Below, one piece after another: positions 36,801-48,600 of a stretch of DNA of 64,000 nt. The position numbers and the translations under genes were made by a program. Each line of letters begins with the position of its first letter. Positions within the stretch are counted from its first letter, which is position 1. The notes under the pieces were generated by a model. The model was not told the origin of the DNA. It searched no databases and saw nothing but the letters and a program-made list of their open reading frames with translations. The DNA is from Phoronis australis (lineage: Eukaryota > Phoronida > Phoronidae). The stretch is taken from positions 1,013,351-1,077,350 of the forward strand of contig NMRA01000065.1 of NCBI GenBank assembly GCA_002633005.1. Direction: 5' to 3'.

Positions 36801-39800
36801 TCTCATTGCCTGTGATTTGAGTTGCCGGCTCATTTGGATTAGACAGTCTCGCCACCTGGTGATTGGTGTTGATGCTATATCACATATTGCTGTTTGTCTT
36901 ATTTCCTGGAGGTGTCTGACCAAGCCATATCAACAAATGCCACTGAGTATAACAAGTTAATGTCATTTGTGCATTTACAAAGTTCTTGTGTAATTGGAAT
37001 TTTCAAAGTTGTGTCTTATTTTATAGATCCGATCCAAGTCATCGAGTCTCCCCATGAAAGTAGTTCCGGAATAGCGTCTGATGGCCACGATAGTCACAGT
37101 AAAAATACATTCACCAGCGGCAGTTCCACTCCACAGACTGGCTACAGCAGTTCGGATCAGTCGTTCAGGTAGCTATCTATTTGCTTCTTTATTTATTTAT
37201 TTATTTTATGCAATTTATTCATTTCTGTACAATCACATCGGAATAAGTTGGACACACTTAATTAAGATTTCCGCTTTAACTGGGACAAAGTTCAATGGTA
37301 CAGGTGCTCTAGTTTGTGCACTCTGGCCTTCAGATAAGTTGGATTTTGCTATATTTTGTTGAAATCTCCTGGTCCGTTTGGAAATGTAAGTTTTACTGCA
37401 CTCAGATGTTTTAAGGCGCATGTGTAGCAATTTTCTGTCAACCCAGTGCTAAATTTTTGTTGACTTGAAGAATGCACTTCATGACTGATTTTAGAAATCT
37501 AAACATGTCAAGCCTGCCAGCCATGGATGTTTTTTTGTAAGACTTAAACACTGTGATTTCAAATTTCCTTTATGCTGATTAGAGATCACTATAGCGAAAT
37601 TTCACCAATTTAGGACAGAATAAATGATTGCTCATTTTCAAGCTCTATGTCACGGCTACCAGCAGACAATGTTTTTAGAAACAGTAGGTATTTGCAGCAA
37701 TGCTAGAGATCTTTGAAATGTAAACAAAGGCAATTTTGTCAATTATTTTTGTCTGAAATTGTTGAGATTTCACCATATCAACCACATTTTTTGTTCTGTG
37801 TTCGGTAATTATGCCCTTATTTCACAAATTTAATTGTGGAATTTGTCATTTTCCATTTTTCAAGGGCGTAATACTTTGTTACAAACAATTGAAACCTTGC
37901 ATAGTGCTGCTTGATGACATTACACAATACAAACCATTCTAGTAGTAATAATTTTCATTTTTGTGGAATGACAATATAGAATTCCGCTTGTTGGCCACAG
38001 TGTGTGCTAAACAAGTGAAAAACAACTGTAGGTAGCAGCTTCCCTACACGGTATTATTATTATTATTATTATTACTAGTGACTGACTTATGATTTAGATG
38101 AAAGGGTAGGTTTTAATACAGTAGCTTTACTAACACCTGCAATTTTTACCCTGCAAGATACCCACTGGATATTTGATCACCTGAGCAGTTGCTATGGTGA
38201 TAGCAGTTACCTTAATTGCATCACAGTTGGTAGGATTGTCAAGCATACTAATGTGTGTGGACAACATGTCAGTTTAAATCATGTTTTCATTGAACAGTCT
38301 GTATTTCTGCCAATCTCAAACAGACAATTTCAACACCGATTTTAGCGTTTGAAGTTTCTGACAGCAGGATCGTCCAGTTACGAAAACCATATGTCAGATT
38401 TTAGATTAGACAATTTGCTGATTTTTTAAGTTTGTTTTTGAATCAAGAGCCAGTTGACATTTATTTATAATTGCATTAACGTCTGTCACAGATTAAAAGT
38501 AGCTCCATTTATTGAAATCCCAGGTTCTGGAGCAAATTTGATTAGGGCTGTTCCAGTAAAATCCGTGTGGGAGGGGGGGGACGGCAGTAGAAATAAAAAT
38601 TCATGGGTGGTGGTCTTCAGAAAAAAACTGAAATGAAATGAAAGCCAGCCACCGGCGCGCTTGCATAGGGACAACGGTATCCGAAAATCTCGAATAATTC
38701 AAAAAGTAGACGTCGTAGCGCAAAATGGAAAATATCTTCTGAAAGCCCGTTCACATCTCTATCGCTCTATCTAAAGTGGTAGTTTGGCAAAAATCCAAAA
38801 AATTTTTCGAGAAAATTGAAAATTTGCCGTTTTTTTTGAAATTCAAAGTCAAATAACTCGAAAACGGTAAGTCTGAGAAATACGCTCTCGCAGACTTTTT
38901 GAAAGGCCATACTTTAAGGAATCCACATGCAAAAATTCACGTCATTTGCTCTTCCCATAAAAAATGCGACANCCTGGCAAAATTTCCAAGTCACCAAAAC
39001 AGGAAATCTCGTTGAGAACAGCCGTAAATGAAACAAAAGAAATATCTGAAGTGAAAAACCCGACGAACTCCGCAATTAAGTGTCAGTCCAAGCGGCGTAT
39101 GTTTTATTTTTTCCGTTTTTGCCAGAGCAGAAAATTAGGAGTGTCTCTTTGTGCTCGATGATGACCAGTTTTACCCTCTTGGACCCAAAACATCCAACGC
39201 AGCGCTCACCTCCTGAGGCAGACAAATATGTTCAGCACACGTTTCATGGCTCATACACAGGCTCTTCCAATCTTTACAGAAGGATTCTGACTTCCATCTG
39301 TTTACTTCTTGTAGCATTTTGAGCACGCGATTGGATGTGTGTGTTTGTGCGTGTGCGCGCGTTCGTGTGTGTGTGTGTGCGTTCGTGTGTGTGTGTGTGT
39401 TTGTCTGGCGGCTTTGTGGCAACCTGGGATTTTTACCACATCTCCCAAAAAAATCTGATAACACTTTGGTGACCTGCAGGTCGCCAAATTGAGCTGTGGG
39501 TTATATAATATAGACTTGTATTTGTTTTAGCTCCCACGATGGTCATTCATACTTTGGCCAGTTAGCCAACTCTAGGCGTATGGTTATTCCGACCGTGGAA
39601 AGTTCACCGTTGAGCTTCAATGGAAGGGGCTACAGGTATGGTATTGTTAACTGGAATCACAACTGGAGCTCATTTACCTTTTAGTGTCCCTACGGTCTTA
39701 ATATGGAGCTGTTAACATCGTCGTGGTTCCTGCATAATTGCGATATTTTCATCTAACAATGTCTTACTACACTGTCTCCAAAAACTTGATAGCACAAATT

Positions 39801-41586
39801 CCAATGAAACCAGCTGATGGGATTTTCCACATATAACCTGAAATGTGTCTTTTTTACTGAATCACTTTCTTGTTTCTGTATTGAGGTTTCCTCAAGAATA
39901 GTCTTCCCAAACAATTAACACAGCACCTGGTTAGCCTTAACTCCTCTAATACTTGTTGCATCAGAACCTCATCACCCCATTTTCCATTGCAGCCCGCACT
40001 TGGACCTCTCTCGACACAGCACACCGTCCCCGTCCCAGCTCTCTGACACCGACCGCCTGATTGGCTACAGTCACGCGCGCAAGAAGCGGCAACGGGGAGT
40101 CGCACTCGCTGACCTCCCAGATGACGTCATTCTACGCATCCTATCCAAGCTGCCGACCAATCAGCTATGCAGATGTGCCCGCGTCTGCCGGCGCTGGTAC
40201 CACCTGGCGTGGGACCCAATGCTGTGGACAAAGATCCGCATCAACGCCAGTGAGACGTTAAACGTGGACCGTGCGCTGAAGATCCTAACACGGCGCCTCT
40301 CGTACGAGACACCCCACGTGTGCATCACGGTGGAGCGGATCAACCTGAATGGCTGCGCTCGACTAACAGACAAGGGCCTACATTTCATCGCTAAACGTTG
40401 TCCCGAATTGCGTCATCTAGAAATGCAGGGATGCACTCACGTAACTAACACGGCACTGTTTGAAGTTGTCTCACGCTGTGTCAACATGGAATACCTGGAT
40501 GTAACGGGTGAGTTGGACTGAGTGTTGTTGAGGAGTACTGTATTTGTTTACGTTCACACCCAGGATGTTTAAATTGAAAATGAAACAATTATTGGCTCAG
40601 CAGTTTGCTCCATTTGGGGGTGGGGGTGTCTAAGAGGCATTTTAATCAATGCCATACAGATGTCAGTCAAACTCATTATAAAAATGATGTTTGGCTACCT
40701 TTTCTATATTGTTTCCCAATTCTTTGTGTAACCATAGCAATGGCAGTTTCTTATTACACCACACTAATTCCCATGGCCTTTACTCCACATGGATTGATGT
40801 TCCATTTGCTTTTTTGTTCCCACTTTGATGACCTTTAACCTTTCTTCTTCAGGCTGTTCTGGTATCACTTGTATCAGCCTGACGGCTGAGGCATCCATAC
40901 AGGCATTGTCGCCGAACAGCAAACAGATATTTCTACGTTATCTGGACATGACGGACTGTTTTGCTCTGGAAGACAGTGGACTGAACACCATAGCCTTGCA
41001 CTGTACACAGGTGCAGTATCTCTACCTGCGACGGTGTGTGCGTATCACAGACATTGGAGTACAGTGTTTAGCCAATTATTGTACTAGTGTGAAGGAATTG
41101 TCGATATCCGACTGTCGGAAGGTGACGGACTTTGGGCTTCGGGAACTGTCGAGATTAGAAGGTAATCTGCGTTATCTCAGCGTTGCCAAGTGCGACAAAG
41201 TGTCGGATGTTGGAGTGAAATACATTGCAAAGCATTGTCCTAAGTTACGTTACTTGAATGTGCGTGGTTGTGAGGCAGTGTCGGACGATTCTCTGGAACT
41301 TTTGGCTGTGAACTGCACACGGTTGAAATCTCTTGACGTTGGAAAGTGTGACATTTCCGACGATGGACTACAGACTCTGGCTGAGAACTGTCCACAGCTT
41401 AAGAAGCTGAGTCTCAAGTCGTGCGAAGCCATCACGAATGAAGGCATCATTTCACTGGCCAATCATTGCCGCCGGCTTCAGCAGCTGAATATTCAGGACT
41501 GTCATGTGACTGTAGAGGCTTACAAAGCCGTCAAGAAACAGTGCAAGCGATGCCTAATAGAACACACTAATCCAGGGTTCTTGTAA
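24750..41586 (+). CDS. FBXL7: FBXL7, F-box and leucine-rich repeat protein 7 (5 coding exons)
   Basis: Coding exons 24750-24828, 37027-37168, 39531-39635, 39993-40507 and 40853-41586 join in phase into 1575 bp, 524 residues; the vertebrate protein is about 491. Residues 1-145 are a serine-rich, poorly conserved N-terminus. The F-box (LADLPDDVILRILSKLP, then NQLCRCARVCRRWYHLAWDP) lies at about 146-193. Cysteine-containing leucine-rich repeats fill about 205-515 (YLDMTDC, YLYLRRC, LSISDC, LSVAKC, LNVRGC, LDVGKC, LSLKSC, LNIQDC). The tail CKRCLIEHTNPGFL is diagnostic for FBXL7. By family, it is the substrate receptor of an SCF (Skp1-Cul1-F-box) ubiquitin ligase; the fly orthologue acts with the Fat/Dachs planar-polarity and growth pathway. 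It is the best-supported gene here and shows no breaks. Confidence 0.96.
27647..27802. mobile_element. hAT-like miniature element with 8-bp target duplication
   Basis: The ends CAGTGGTGTAGTGG and CCACTACAGCACTG form a terminal inverted repeat matching at 13 of 14 positions. The 8 bp flanking each side, AAAGTGGT and AAAGTCAT, agree at 6 of 8, as expected for a decayed hAT target duplication. It is 156 bp with no coding capacity. Confidence 0.8.
31278..31338 (+). CDS. FBXL7: possible alternative FBXL7 first exon
   Basis: ATG at 31278 opens 20 codons (MVYQECAHLPPGVSQLRHLF) plus one G before the strong donor G|GTAAGTGC. It is phase 1, exactly what exon 2 at 37027 requires, and the junction would again make Asp. 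CCAAT-containing sequence (CCTTGGCCAATGC, 30892 onward) and TATATA-rich sequence (about 31132-31152) lie upstream. Inferred as a second promoter; transcript data would decide. Confidence 0.4.
31539..31580 (+). repeat. 14-bp tandem repeat, three units
   Basis: AAATATGACTGTAC occurs three times from 31539 to 31580, the middle unit ending in G instead of C. It lies in FBXL7 intron 1. Confidence 0.9.
36715..36870 (+). repeat. dispersed repeat family B, copy 2
   Basis: Blocks CAGAGTTTATTTGGGTTGG, CAAATGCGAAAATGG, CTCATTGCCTGTGATTTGAG and GGCTCATTTGG align with the reverse complement of 52455-52650 and 9728-9905, and directly with 43535-43610. It sits in FBXL7 intron 1 just upstream of exon 2. Confidence 0.65.
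37027..37168 (+). CDS. FBXL7: FBXL7 exon 2
   Basis: Acceptor TCTTATTTTATAG, donor TTCAG|GTAGCT. It encodes PIQVIESPHESSSGIASDG and a Ser/Thr/Gly-rich stretch to DQSF, comparable in place and character to the serine-rich N-terminal region of vertebrate FBXL7. It enters in phase 1 and leaves in phase 2. Confidence 0.85.
37840..38050 (+). repeat. dispersed repeat family C, copy 1
   Basis: Shares TTACAAACAATTGAAACCTT, ACACAATACAAACCA and GTGTGTGCTAAAC blocks in the same order with 54105-54315. It is inside FBXL7 intron 2 and class unknown. An ATT trinucleotide run (38052-38075) follows it. Confidence 0.6.
38547..39027. mobile_element. possible inverted-repeat element in FBXL7 intron 2
   Basis: GGGCTGTTCCAGT near 38547 and the reverse complement of GAGAACAGCCGT near 39016-39027 share GGCTGTTC. 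Between them is low-complexity G-run sequence, an N at 38973, and no coding region. The pairing is short, so this is tentative. Confidence 0.3.
39335..39404 (+). repeat. GT/GC dinucleotide microsatellite
   Basis: Alternating TG and CG dinucleotides with interruptions (GTTCG, TTTGT), in FBXL7 intron 2. Such alternating purine-pyrimidine tracts can adopt Z-DNA. Confidence 0.9.
39531..39635 (+). CDS. FBXL7: FBXL7 exon 3
   Basis: Acceptor GTATTTGTTTTAG, donor TACAG|GTATGG. Its 105 bp encode SHDGHSYFGQLANSRRMVIP and then VESSPLSFNGRGY, a basic/serine linker before the F-box exon. Phase 2 to phase 2. Confidence 0.85.
39993..40507 (+). CDS. FBXL7: FBXL7 exon 4 (F-box and first repeats)
   Basis: Acceptor TTTTCCATTGCAG, donor ACGG|GTGAGT. 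It carries a basic segment (HARKKRQRG), the F-box, the NVDRALKILTRRL helix typical of FBXL7, and the first leucine-rich repeats (INLNGC, LEMQGC, YLDVTG). It is visibly richer in G+C than the surrounding introns, as expected for constrained coding sequence. Confidence 0.97.
40853..41586 (+). CDS. FBXL7: FBXL7 exon 5 (repeats and stop)
   Basis: Acceptor CTTTCTTCTTCAG, stop TAA at 41584-41586. It encodes the remaining leucine-rich repeats and the conserved C-terminus. The ACKRC-type ending CKRCLIEHTNPGFL matches the family. An ATG-led frame from 40825 overlaps the intron end and is not the true start. Confidence 0.97.
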
Positions 41587-41634
41587 TGTCTTTGCACTTC
41601 ACACTGTTTTTTTTTCAATGTTTGTAAGTTGATG

Positions 41635-41705
41635 ATGCGGTGTCACATGATCACAAAATGGCTGCGGTGTCACATGATCACAAAATGGCTGCGGTGTCAA
41701 CTGGG
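41635..41705 (+). repeat. 26-27-bp tandem repeat in 3' UTR
   Basis: GCGGTGTCACATGATCACAA then AATGGCT is present twice with a third partial unit (GCGGTGTCAAC). Each full unit contains the palindrome TGATCA. Confidence 0.9.
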
Positions 41706-42532
41706 TGAACCAGCAAAGATACTTGATGTTTGGTTCCAGATCAGGAAGTCATCACAAGGAACCAATCAAATGTCTTTGAGGGCTGACACGATGAGTTTGC
41801 CGGCTTTCTCTTAAGTGCAGCCATCAAAAATGAAAGCCCTTGACGTAACGGAAGATGTTTACCTTTCTTCGTTAGCACTGTTTTACCAGTCATGAATTGT
41901 GTGTGACAAAAAACTTTCTCTGTTTTGGGTAATTTCTTTGATTTTAGTGATATTAGACACTAGAGGGACTTGTTAGAAAAGGTTGTGTTTTCACTGTGTT
42001 TTTGATTTCTCATGTTGGCATTTCGCCAATCAAAGCATAATCTGATTTAGATACCATTTTCTTGCATTTTTTAGCGAACAACAGTTGGCCTTTATGGGTA
42101 GGGATCATGACTTTTAAAGTTATTTTTAGGACAATAATTTTTCATTATGAGATATTAAAGCAACATTTCATAGCTTTTGAGGCAAAATTGAACTACTGGC
42201 CTTCAGATTTTTGTTTTCCCCCAGTGTTTTGCCATTTAAAAGGATGGCTGTAATGGTTTTAATGTATTTTTACCTTGTGCCAAAAATGTTAATTTTTCGA
42301 ATATCCTAATTTCAATGGTTTTTGAACTCCTGTTTGTGATTGAGCAGTGCCCTCTTTTGGCCTGTAGCATAGACACAAATGCATTTGAGGTCCGATCAGT
42401 TTTTTGCTTCAGGTTGATTCCTTTTTGTGGTATATTAATGTCACCACTGCACTGATGGAAGGCTGTCTTTAAACATTTTTGAGAACGTTACAACTTTTAA
42501 ATGACAACGCCACCTAAAGCCTTGGAGAGAAG

Positions 42533-42609
42533 GCAGTGTGGCCTAGTGTGATAGGTGGCCACTTTCTTTACTCGAGGTCGTGGGTTCAAGTCCTGCCGGG
42601 CCACACTGC
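42533..42609 (+). mobile_element. tRNA-like SINE head
   Basis: GCAGTGTGGCCTAGTGTGAT carries a box A-like promoter and GGTTCAAGTCC (42583-42593) is a good Pol III box B. The ends GCAGTGTGGCC and GGGCCACACTGC pair over about 11 bp, longer than a 7-bp tRNA acceptor stem, and no sound anticodon arm can be drawn. It reads as the tRNA-derived head of a short interspersed element, not a working tRNA gene. Confidence 0.7.
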
Positions 42610-42930
42610 TAAACCCTGATTCAGATTTCTAGTTCCTCAGCTCGGTTTTAACTATATATATTACTACAGCATAAAAATGGTTCCAGGTGATCAGTGCGAT
42701 GGGCCCACATGAACAGCCTGCGCACATCTGGTACAACATGTATCAGACAGCCTGCAATTATTTTTTAAAAAGCCTTGGATTTTGGCTCTTAATTCCATTT
42801 TTTCCACATTATTGAAATATATACCATTCCAATTCAGATGAATTATATTTTGGCTTTGTTGTAAACATGCACTACATATCGGAGACTGCATGGCTTATAT
42901 TTATTGTTGAATTTATGTATTTTGTATATT

Positions 42931-42938
42931 TGTACATA
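42931..42938 (+). promoter_or_regulatory. Pumilio-type RNA element
   Basis: TGTACATA fits the UGUANAUA consensus bound by Pumilio proteins, within the predicted FBXL7 3' UTR. A near match, TGTATATT, precedes it at 42923. Function is inferred from the motif alone. Confidence 0.35.
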
Positions 42939-43320
42939 TTGTATAGGACTGTACAGATATTCTTGTATAAACATGTTTATGTATAAAGGACCATTCTCCA
43001 TTTTTTAGAAATATATTGGGCTATGGAAATATAAGCACAATTACTTTGAAGGAAGTGCAAAAATATATTTTACTTCTTAATGAATAATACCTATGGAATT
43101 TATATTGGTAGGCTTGTAGAATTCAGACCACAGCATGAACCTTGTTTTGTAAACACAAGACTTTGTTTCAGAAACATTTTGGTACAAAATTCTAAAATTG
43201 CTACCAACCATTTTGGACTTAAAATGTCATGTGGGATATTAGAATTTTATTGTAGCTAAATATGATACATACTCTTTACTTAGGACTTCTTCAGTTTGTG
43301 ACATGGAAATTTGTCACAAC

Positions 43321-43326
43321 AATAAA
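43321..43326 (+). terminator. polyadenylation signal AATAAA
   Basis: The first canonical AATAAA on the + strand after the FBXL7 stop codon that I noted, followed by an A run and GTGG/TTTGAGG sequence. Taken as the likely transcript end. Confidence 0.5.
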
Positions 43327-43534
43327 AAAATTGTGGAAATTATTTGAGGCCTAGTCTCCTTAAAGGCTTAACTACAGACAAATTTAAAGTTGGATTTCAT
43401 CCTGTTTAGCTGGCTAAAAATGAAAATTGAATGAATATTCTTTTTGGTCTCATAATGTTCCCCTAGTTATTGTGATAGGATTACACTTGTGTTACCAAAA
43501 GGAACATCTGAATCATCAGAATTCATAGGGGTAC

Positions 43535-43610
43535 ATAGGGGTGATACACCAACCCTAAAATTGCAAATTCAAAATTGTCCATGGCTGCATTGAGTGTGAT
43601 TTGGGTTGGC
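43535..43610 (+). repeat. dispersed repeat family B, copy 3 (partial)
   Basis: CCAACCCTAAAATTGCAAAT, CAAAATTG and TGTGATTTGGGTTGGCAGCT match the central part of the 36715-36870 copy in the same orientation, with marked divergence. Confidence 0.5.
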
Positions 43611-45359
43611 AGCTCATTCCCTTACAATTCAAGATCGGATAAGCAGCAGTAATGTTTTAAAACCCAAAAACGCTGTGATTAGGAATTCACCATTGACATC
43701 TAAACAGGGTGAAATGTAATTTGTATCCACATTTTCCAATGGCAGAAATGCAATATATTCTATTTTTATAAATTGTCCATGTTTTTCAGTGTCCAAAATC
43801 TGGAAATTATGGCTAATGAGTATTGTTCTACATTGGACTTCAATTCTGTTGAAGCACTTTCATGTTTAACACAAGGTTGCTGAGAGAATTTCTTTTACAA
43901 TTTTTTGTTACTTGAATGATGGAAATTAAAAAAATGTGGGAAACTATTGTTTCACTGAGCCTTCCAAGAAATATAGTGATCTGATAAGATGCGGACCTTT
44001 TCTTTGAAACGAGGAACTCGAAATTCACTAGGTGGCGCAACAGGGTCTTCCGTACCTTTTTAGTGATGGTGCCGGGTGAGGGCGCCTCTTGTTGCTAAAC
44101 TACTTTAGATCCTTGGGATCTATTTTAGTTTTAGGTAAAGGTTCCGGGACTCGTTTCACTAAAAATTTAGACATTGTATTTACTGAGTCTAAATGAAGAC
44201 TGGTTGCAAATCTCCGTTCAGTGTGTGTGAAAAAATGTAACGTGACGACATTTTAGCAAAACAGTGACAATTGACCAGCTTGTCCGAAAGCCTTGCTATG
44301 ATACAGTTAATGGCTATATTTTATGCAACTGCGAAAGCTGATAATTACAAAGATGGCCAGAATTATTTTGTGGATGAAATTGTTTTCAAAGAAGTTAGTC
44401 AATAGAAACTGACCAAGCGAGCGTGCGCTGGAGTGTTTATTGACGTGCATTACCAGGTTTTTCAAATTTACTTATTTTGTTTTTTTCATCAGTCATAAAT
44501 TCATATGAAGCTAAACAGTTGGGTGGTTTTTATTATTTGAAACGCGCTTGAAAAAGTACGAGGGACGTTTTTAAGGTTACTTGTAACCATGAAAAATGTC
44601 CAAACTTGCCAAACTTTAAAATATTACATCCCAGATTATAAGTGATCGAATTCGAATGAAACTTTCAAATACCAAGATTTTATGCTCTGTTCACCGAAAC
44701 GTTGTTTCTTATTGCATTGATTGACTATCAAAAATATGACAACTCCCAAGGTGCACGAAACTGAAAGGAAACGATAATTTAGAAAACTGCAACAGATTTC
44801 ATCTTGAACATCCGCCTCCAAACAAATTACGTTGTTTTACTATTAAGACATGGTCACGTGCCCTAACGTTAGTTTGGAAGTTTGTAAGAATCAAACTCTA
44901 TGTACTTTCAGAAAATCTATACTTATACCAACATTTTCTTGTGTTCTGCAGATTTACAATTTGCTGATAATGTTACAAATACACCCGCGTTCCGTTAAAG
45001 AAACTAACTTTTGACACAGTTTAAATTATTTGCCGCTTCAAAACAGACCTCAACTTTTTCCTTACTCGATCGAGAAGTGGTTTGTGAACTTGGAAAAAGT
45101 CGTTTTTGCTTCTTGAAGCCATGGTCTGCGCATAAACTGACCGCGTTGAGTTTGGTTTCAAGCAATAACGAAATGTTAGCGCTTATCAAGCCCAGAAATC
45201 ACCTCTTATGCGAGTAAAGAACAATTATGGACTAAGTTGTAAGCATAAATTTCGTGACAGAAGGAACGCTGAACATTCTTCACGTGGCAGATCAAAATTT
45301 AGCCTTATGCGCCATTTAGGTTGGTGGTAGCACACACAAAGGCAAATTCAGCCTATATC

Positions 45360-45610
45360 GCATGCGGGCACCCAGGGAGTCTCGAACGAGCCCCCAATTT
45401 GGCGAAGTGGGCGAAAAGGTCCGCCTCAAAGAAACAAAAACTCAGAAAAAATAAGTAGAAAACGAGACAAAAATCCACTAAAAAAGCAGGAACTACCAAA
45501 ATTCGGAGAATGCATAATTAATAGCTCTGAACGTTCCCCGTGAATCTTAGTAAAAGGTACATATTCTCAAAAATTCGAGTCCTCTATTTTTAGGCCGGGT
45601 GCGCGCATGC
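45360..45610 (+). mobile_element. inverted-repeat element family A, complete copy
   Basis: This 251-bp copy has both ends: GCATGCGGGCACCCAGG on the left, and CCGGGTGCGCGCATGC on the right, whose reverse complement is GCATGCGCGCACCCGG. The terminal repeats agree at 13 of 14 positions before diverging. The internal blocks match the other four copies. No obvious target duplication is visible and there is no coding capacity, so the superfamily is not assigned. Confidence 0.9.
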
Positions 45611-48600
45611 ATTAGTGGGTAAAAATAGCCAACTTCAAAGTTAATAACATAAGGATGCCTTATTTCTTGACTTGATGTTTTAAGACCCATGTCAAACCAA
45701 AAATCTAAACAAACGACATCGTCACTGAGTGTAACGGGGTTTCCAAGGTAATACACATACTACCGCAGTACCCACCGATGTAGAGCTCGGTATGCCATTA
45801 AAAGAACACTTCATTCCACACTTCCCATAGCAAATAATCAAGAAGGTTACCAAACCATACAGTTGATATTTATTGTGTCATGATAGAAAATAAATGTGCA
45901 CCTCGAACTGCAGTCAAAATTGAACAAAAAGCGAAGCATCTCCGCCATATGTCTCTGTGTCATGTATTGGCATTTTGACAATAACTTGGACAAGCACTAT
46001 TTGTTGAAAACGGGATATTACAGCACTTAGTTAGTCCAAAAATCAAGTGGTGCTGGCGTACCCAAGTCAAATTTAAATACTGTGAAGTTTCACCAGAGTC
46101 TGTCAAGTCGCTTTGAAAAATAATTGACAGACAAGGAAAAATTGTGGATGCAGACAAATGCTGCAGTAGTGTCCAAATTATAATCACATAAGTGAACTTA
46201 AACTGCGTATACAAAATAATAAGTGCTAGTCAATGATTTGTAAACAGGAGCAACACAATGTACTCACTACAGTACCTTAAACAATATGTTTTTAGACGTG
46301 TTCATTACTGTAACAATTCCGCCACTTCACGGAAAACAGAATCAAAATAAGTGAAAGCCGATCGTTATATTCTTTTCATCTTGAGATAAATAATTGTTTT
46401 ATTGGGCTTAAGTAGGCCTGCATGAATTTGATTTAGTTCGCAAATGCATTAAGACTCAGCGCACGTAGACGTTGTCGACAAGAACAACGCTGAGCAATGA
46501 TGGGCTGTTTTTCCTAAAAAATCGTGATTTTTTTCATGAGGATCGTCAAGGAATTTGCAAATCGTCTTCCTCTATTCTATCATCTAAAGAAGTCGGTGTC
46601 TGGAATTTTCTTTTCGAGCTCGGTTGTCAAAATCCAGATATTCAGTGACATTAGAGTTCTCAGGCTAAAAGTTTTAAAAGAAATCCCAGACACACTGTTG
46701 TAGCTAAAAGTCTTACAGAAACAGAATTTGCAAGTTTCATGCCGAAATTGATGTTTGTAGTGTGGACATTACGGCGATCTCCATGAAAATCAATATTTTT
46801 CAGAAAAAGCGCCGTCACGTGATTATGGTCACCTGGGCATTTTTGCGCACATAAGATTTTGACTATCAACGATTTTAAAAATATAAAGTTCTATGTAAAT
46901 ACTACTACCTGTAATAATTACAGTTATTTAAGAAATTCCGTCTTACTCAAACGAAAATCAATCATTGACAAAAATTTTACTAATAAATGAATTAATTCTT
47001 GATATTTACAAAGTAAATTATCTTGTCCGCGTCTCATTGGGACTTGAAATATGTTCTGTGTAACACATGTTGAAATTTCAAAGTGGCGCAGTTTACGCTA
47101 TTAATAGTATATTGAGTAAATGTGTCCTTAATGTGCAAACATCTGTGTAAACAACAGCGAAAATCCCTGGTCTGAGTCTTGGAACTAGTGAGGGTAGTCA
47201 TTTACCAACTGGTCTCAAGACGTTACCAATTGGTCGAAACTGCAACACAGACAATACCTGGAAATCAAAATGACTATTCAAGTTGGCAACACTACCCAAC
47301 CAAACCCTCCTACGGAAGAACTTCCTCAGGGAAAATACATAAAGTTTTGGTTTTGTCAGTTGATGACTCTACACCCATTGTGAAGGACAAATGATACCCA
47401 TATCGTGAAGAGAACTGTTTGTGTCCAGTTCTCCCTACGGAGAATTAAAATGACTAGTTACTGTTCCAGAAGGATAACACTAAATTACGTAATTGTTTCA
47501 GAAAAGTGAGACAAAAAGTAGAAAACATGGGAAATGTCTGGAGTTCTGGATAAAAAGTAGGAACATTAAAAAAAATAGGAATAAGTAGAAACGCTTGAAA
47601 GCTTGCATTTATTAGATGTAAACGCATAAAAGCACAACTCGAAACAGTAATTAACAGTTTAGTAATAAATGTAGATGAACTCAGAAACATGAAGTTCAAT
47701 TGCTTTCTATGAAAAATTACAGGAATTCCACAGGAATGGCAAATATATTCACTAACAGATCACTGTCTGCCAGGGCAAAGTACTCTCTGCTTTTGAGCAC
47801 TCATTAGGAATTGCTTTTGGGCATCATAATCCATTGATGAAAAACATTCCAAATTTCTACCATGATTACGAGACACGAAACTTTTTTATAAGTAATAAGC
47901 AGCAACTCGAGTACAGTCAAGCACAGAGCATACTAGTTTCTGAACGACGTATGGCGCCATCTTAAGTATAACACAAGCTAACACACTTCTATATTTGTTG
48001 AGAGCACCGAAACACAGAATTCAATGCTCAGGTAACGTGCATTCACTCAACACCTCCAGTCAAAGGAAATTGATTGTCTACAAGCATGGCAAAATAAATT
48101 AAGCTATGATAAAAGATTTAGATTATCTCAGATGATTAATAAATGTGACAAACACCAACTGATAATGGTACAGAACTGGTTCTTCTGGCAGCAAAACCAA
48201 AACTCAACAAACTGAGTACATTCGAGTTTAAAAGGTGAGTTTCTTTGAAACTGGGCATTACTTCCATAACTGAACATAATCCGCTTCTCCAGTTTTGATT
48301 ATCGTTCGATTCAGTTTTTGTGACATGAAAGACTAGACCCTTCACTTCCAAAATTTATTACAGCATAATTTTACTGAAAAATTCAAGAAGCACTTGCACT
48401 CTCATGATGAATTTAACAAAATCAAACAATACAACCTCAATGATAACTTCCAACCAATCGGATGCCTTCATAGCCTCTTGACCCCACTGAACTGGCGAAG
48501 TGAAACAAATGCTGGCAATGCCTACCAACAGAATGAGAGTGTGGAAATTCTTTTGTCATTTTACACAAACGCAATTACCAAAACAGTCACCTGTCTATCT

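Larger units (their letters stand above)
24829..37026 (+). other. FBXL7 intron 1 (about 12.2 kb)
   Basis: Non-coding interval holding a hAT-like element (27647-27802), a 14-bp triplet repeat (31539-31580), a possible alternative first exon (31278-31338) and one copy of repeat family B (36715-36870). A 126-residue frame on the - strand at 36095-36475 has no recognisable domain. Confidence 0.7.
41587..43326 (+). other. FBXL7 3' UTR (predicted)
   Basis: From the stop codon to an AATAAA at 43321-43326, about 1.74 kb of A+T-rich sequence. It includes a 26-27-bp tandem repeat, a tRNA-like SINE head and a Pumilio-type site. The true polyadenylation point could be earlier, and the SINE may be a later insertion into the UTR. 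Confidence 0.55.

Noticed and set aside
40605-40838. 77-residue frame after FBXL7 exon 4
   Set aside because: It lies within intron 4 of FBXL7, whose splice sites join exons 4 and 5 precisely.
42533-42609. Functional tRNA gene
   Set aside because: No credible anticodon arm and the end pairing is too long; better explained as a SINE head.
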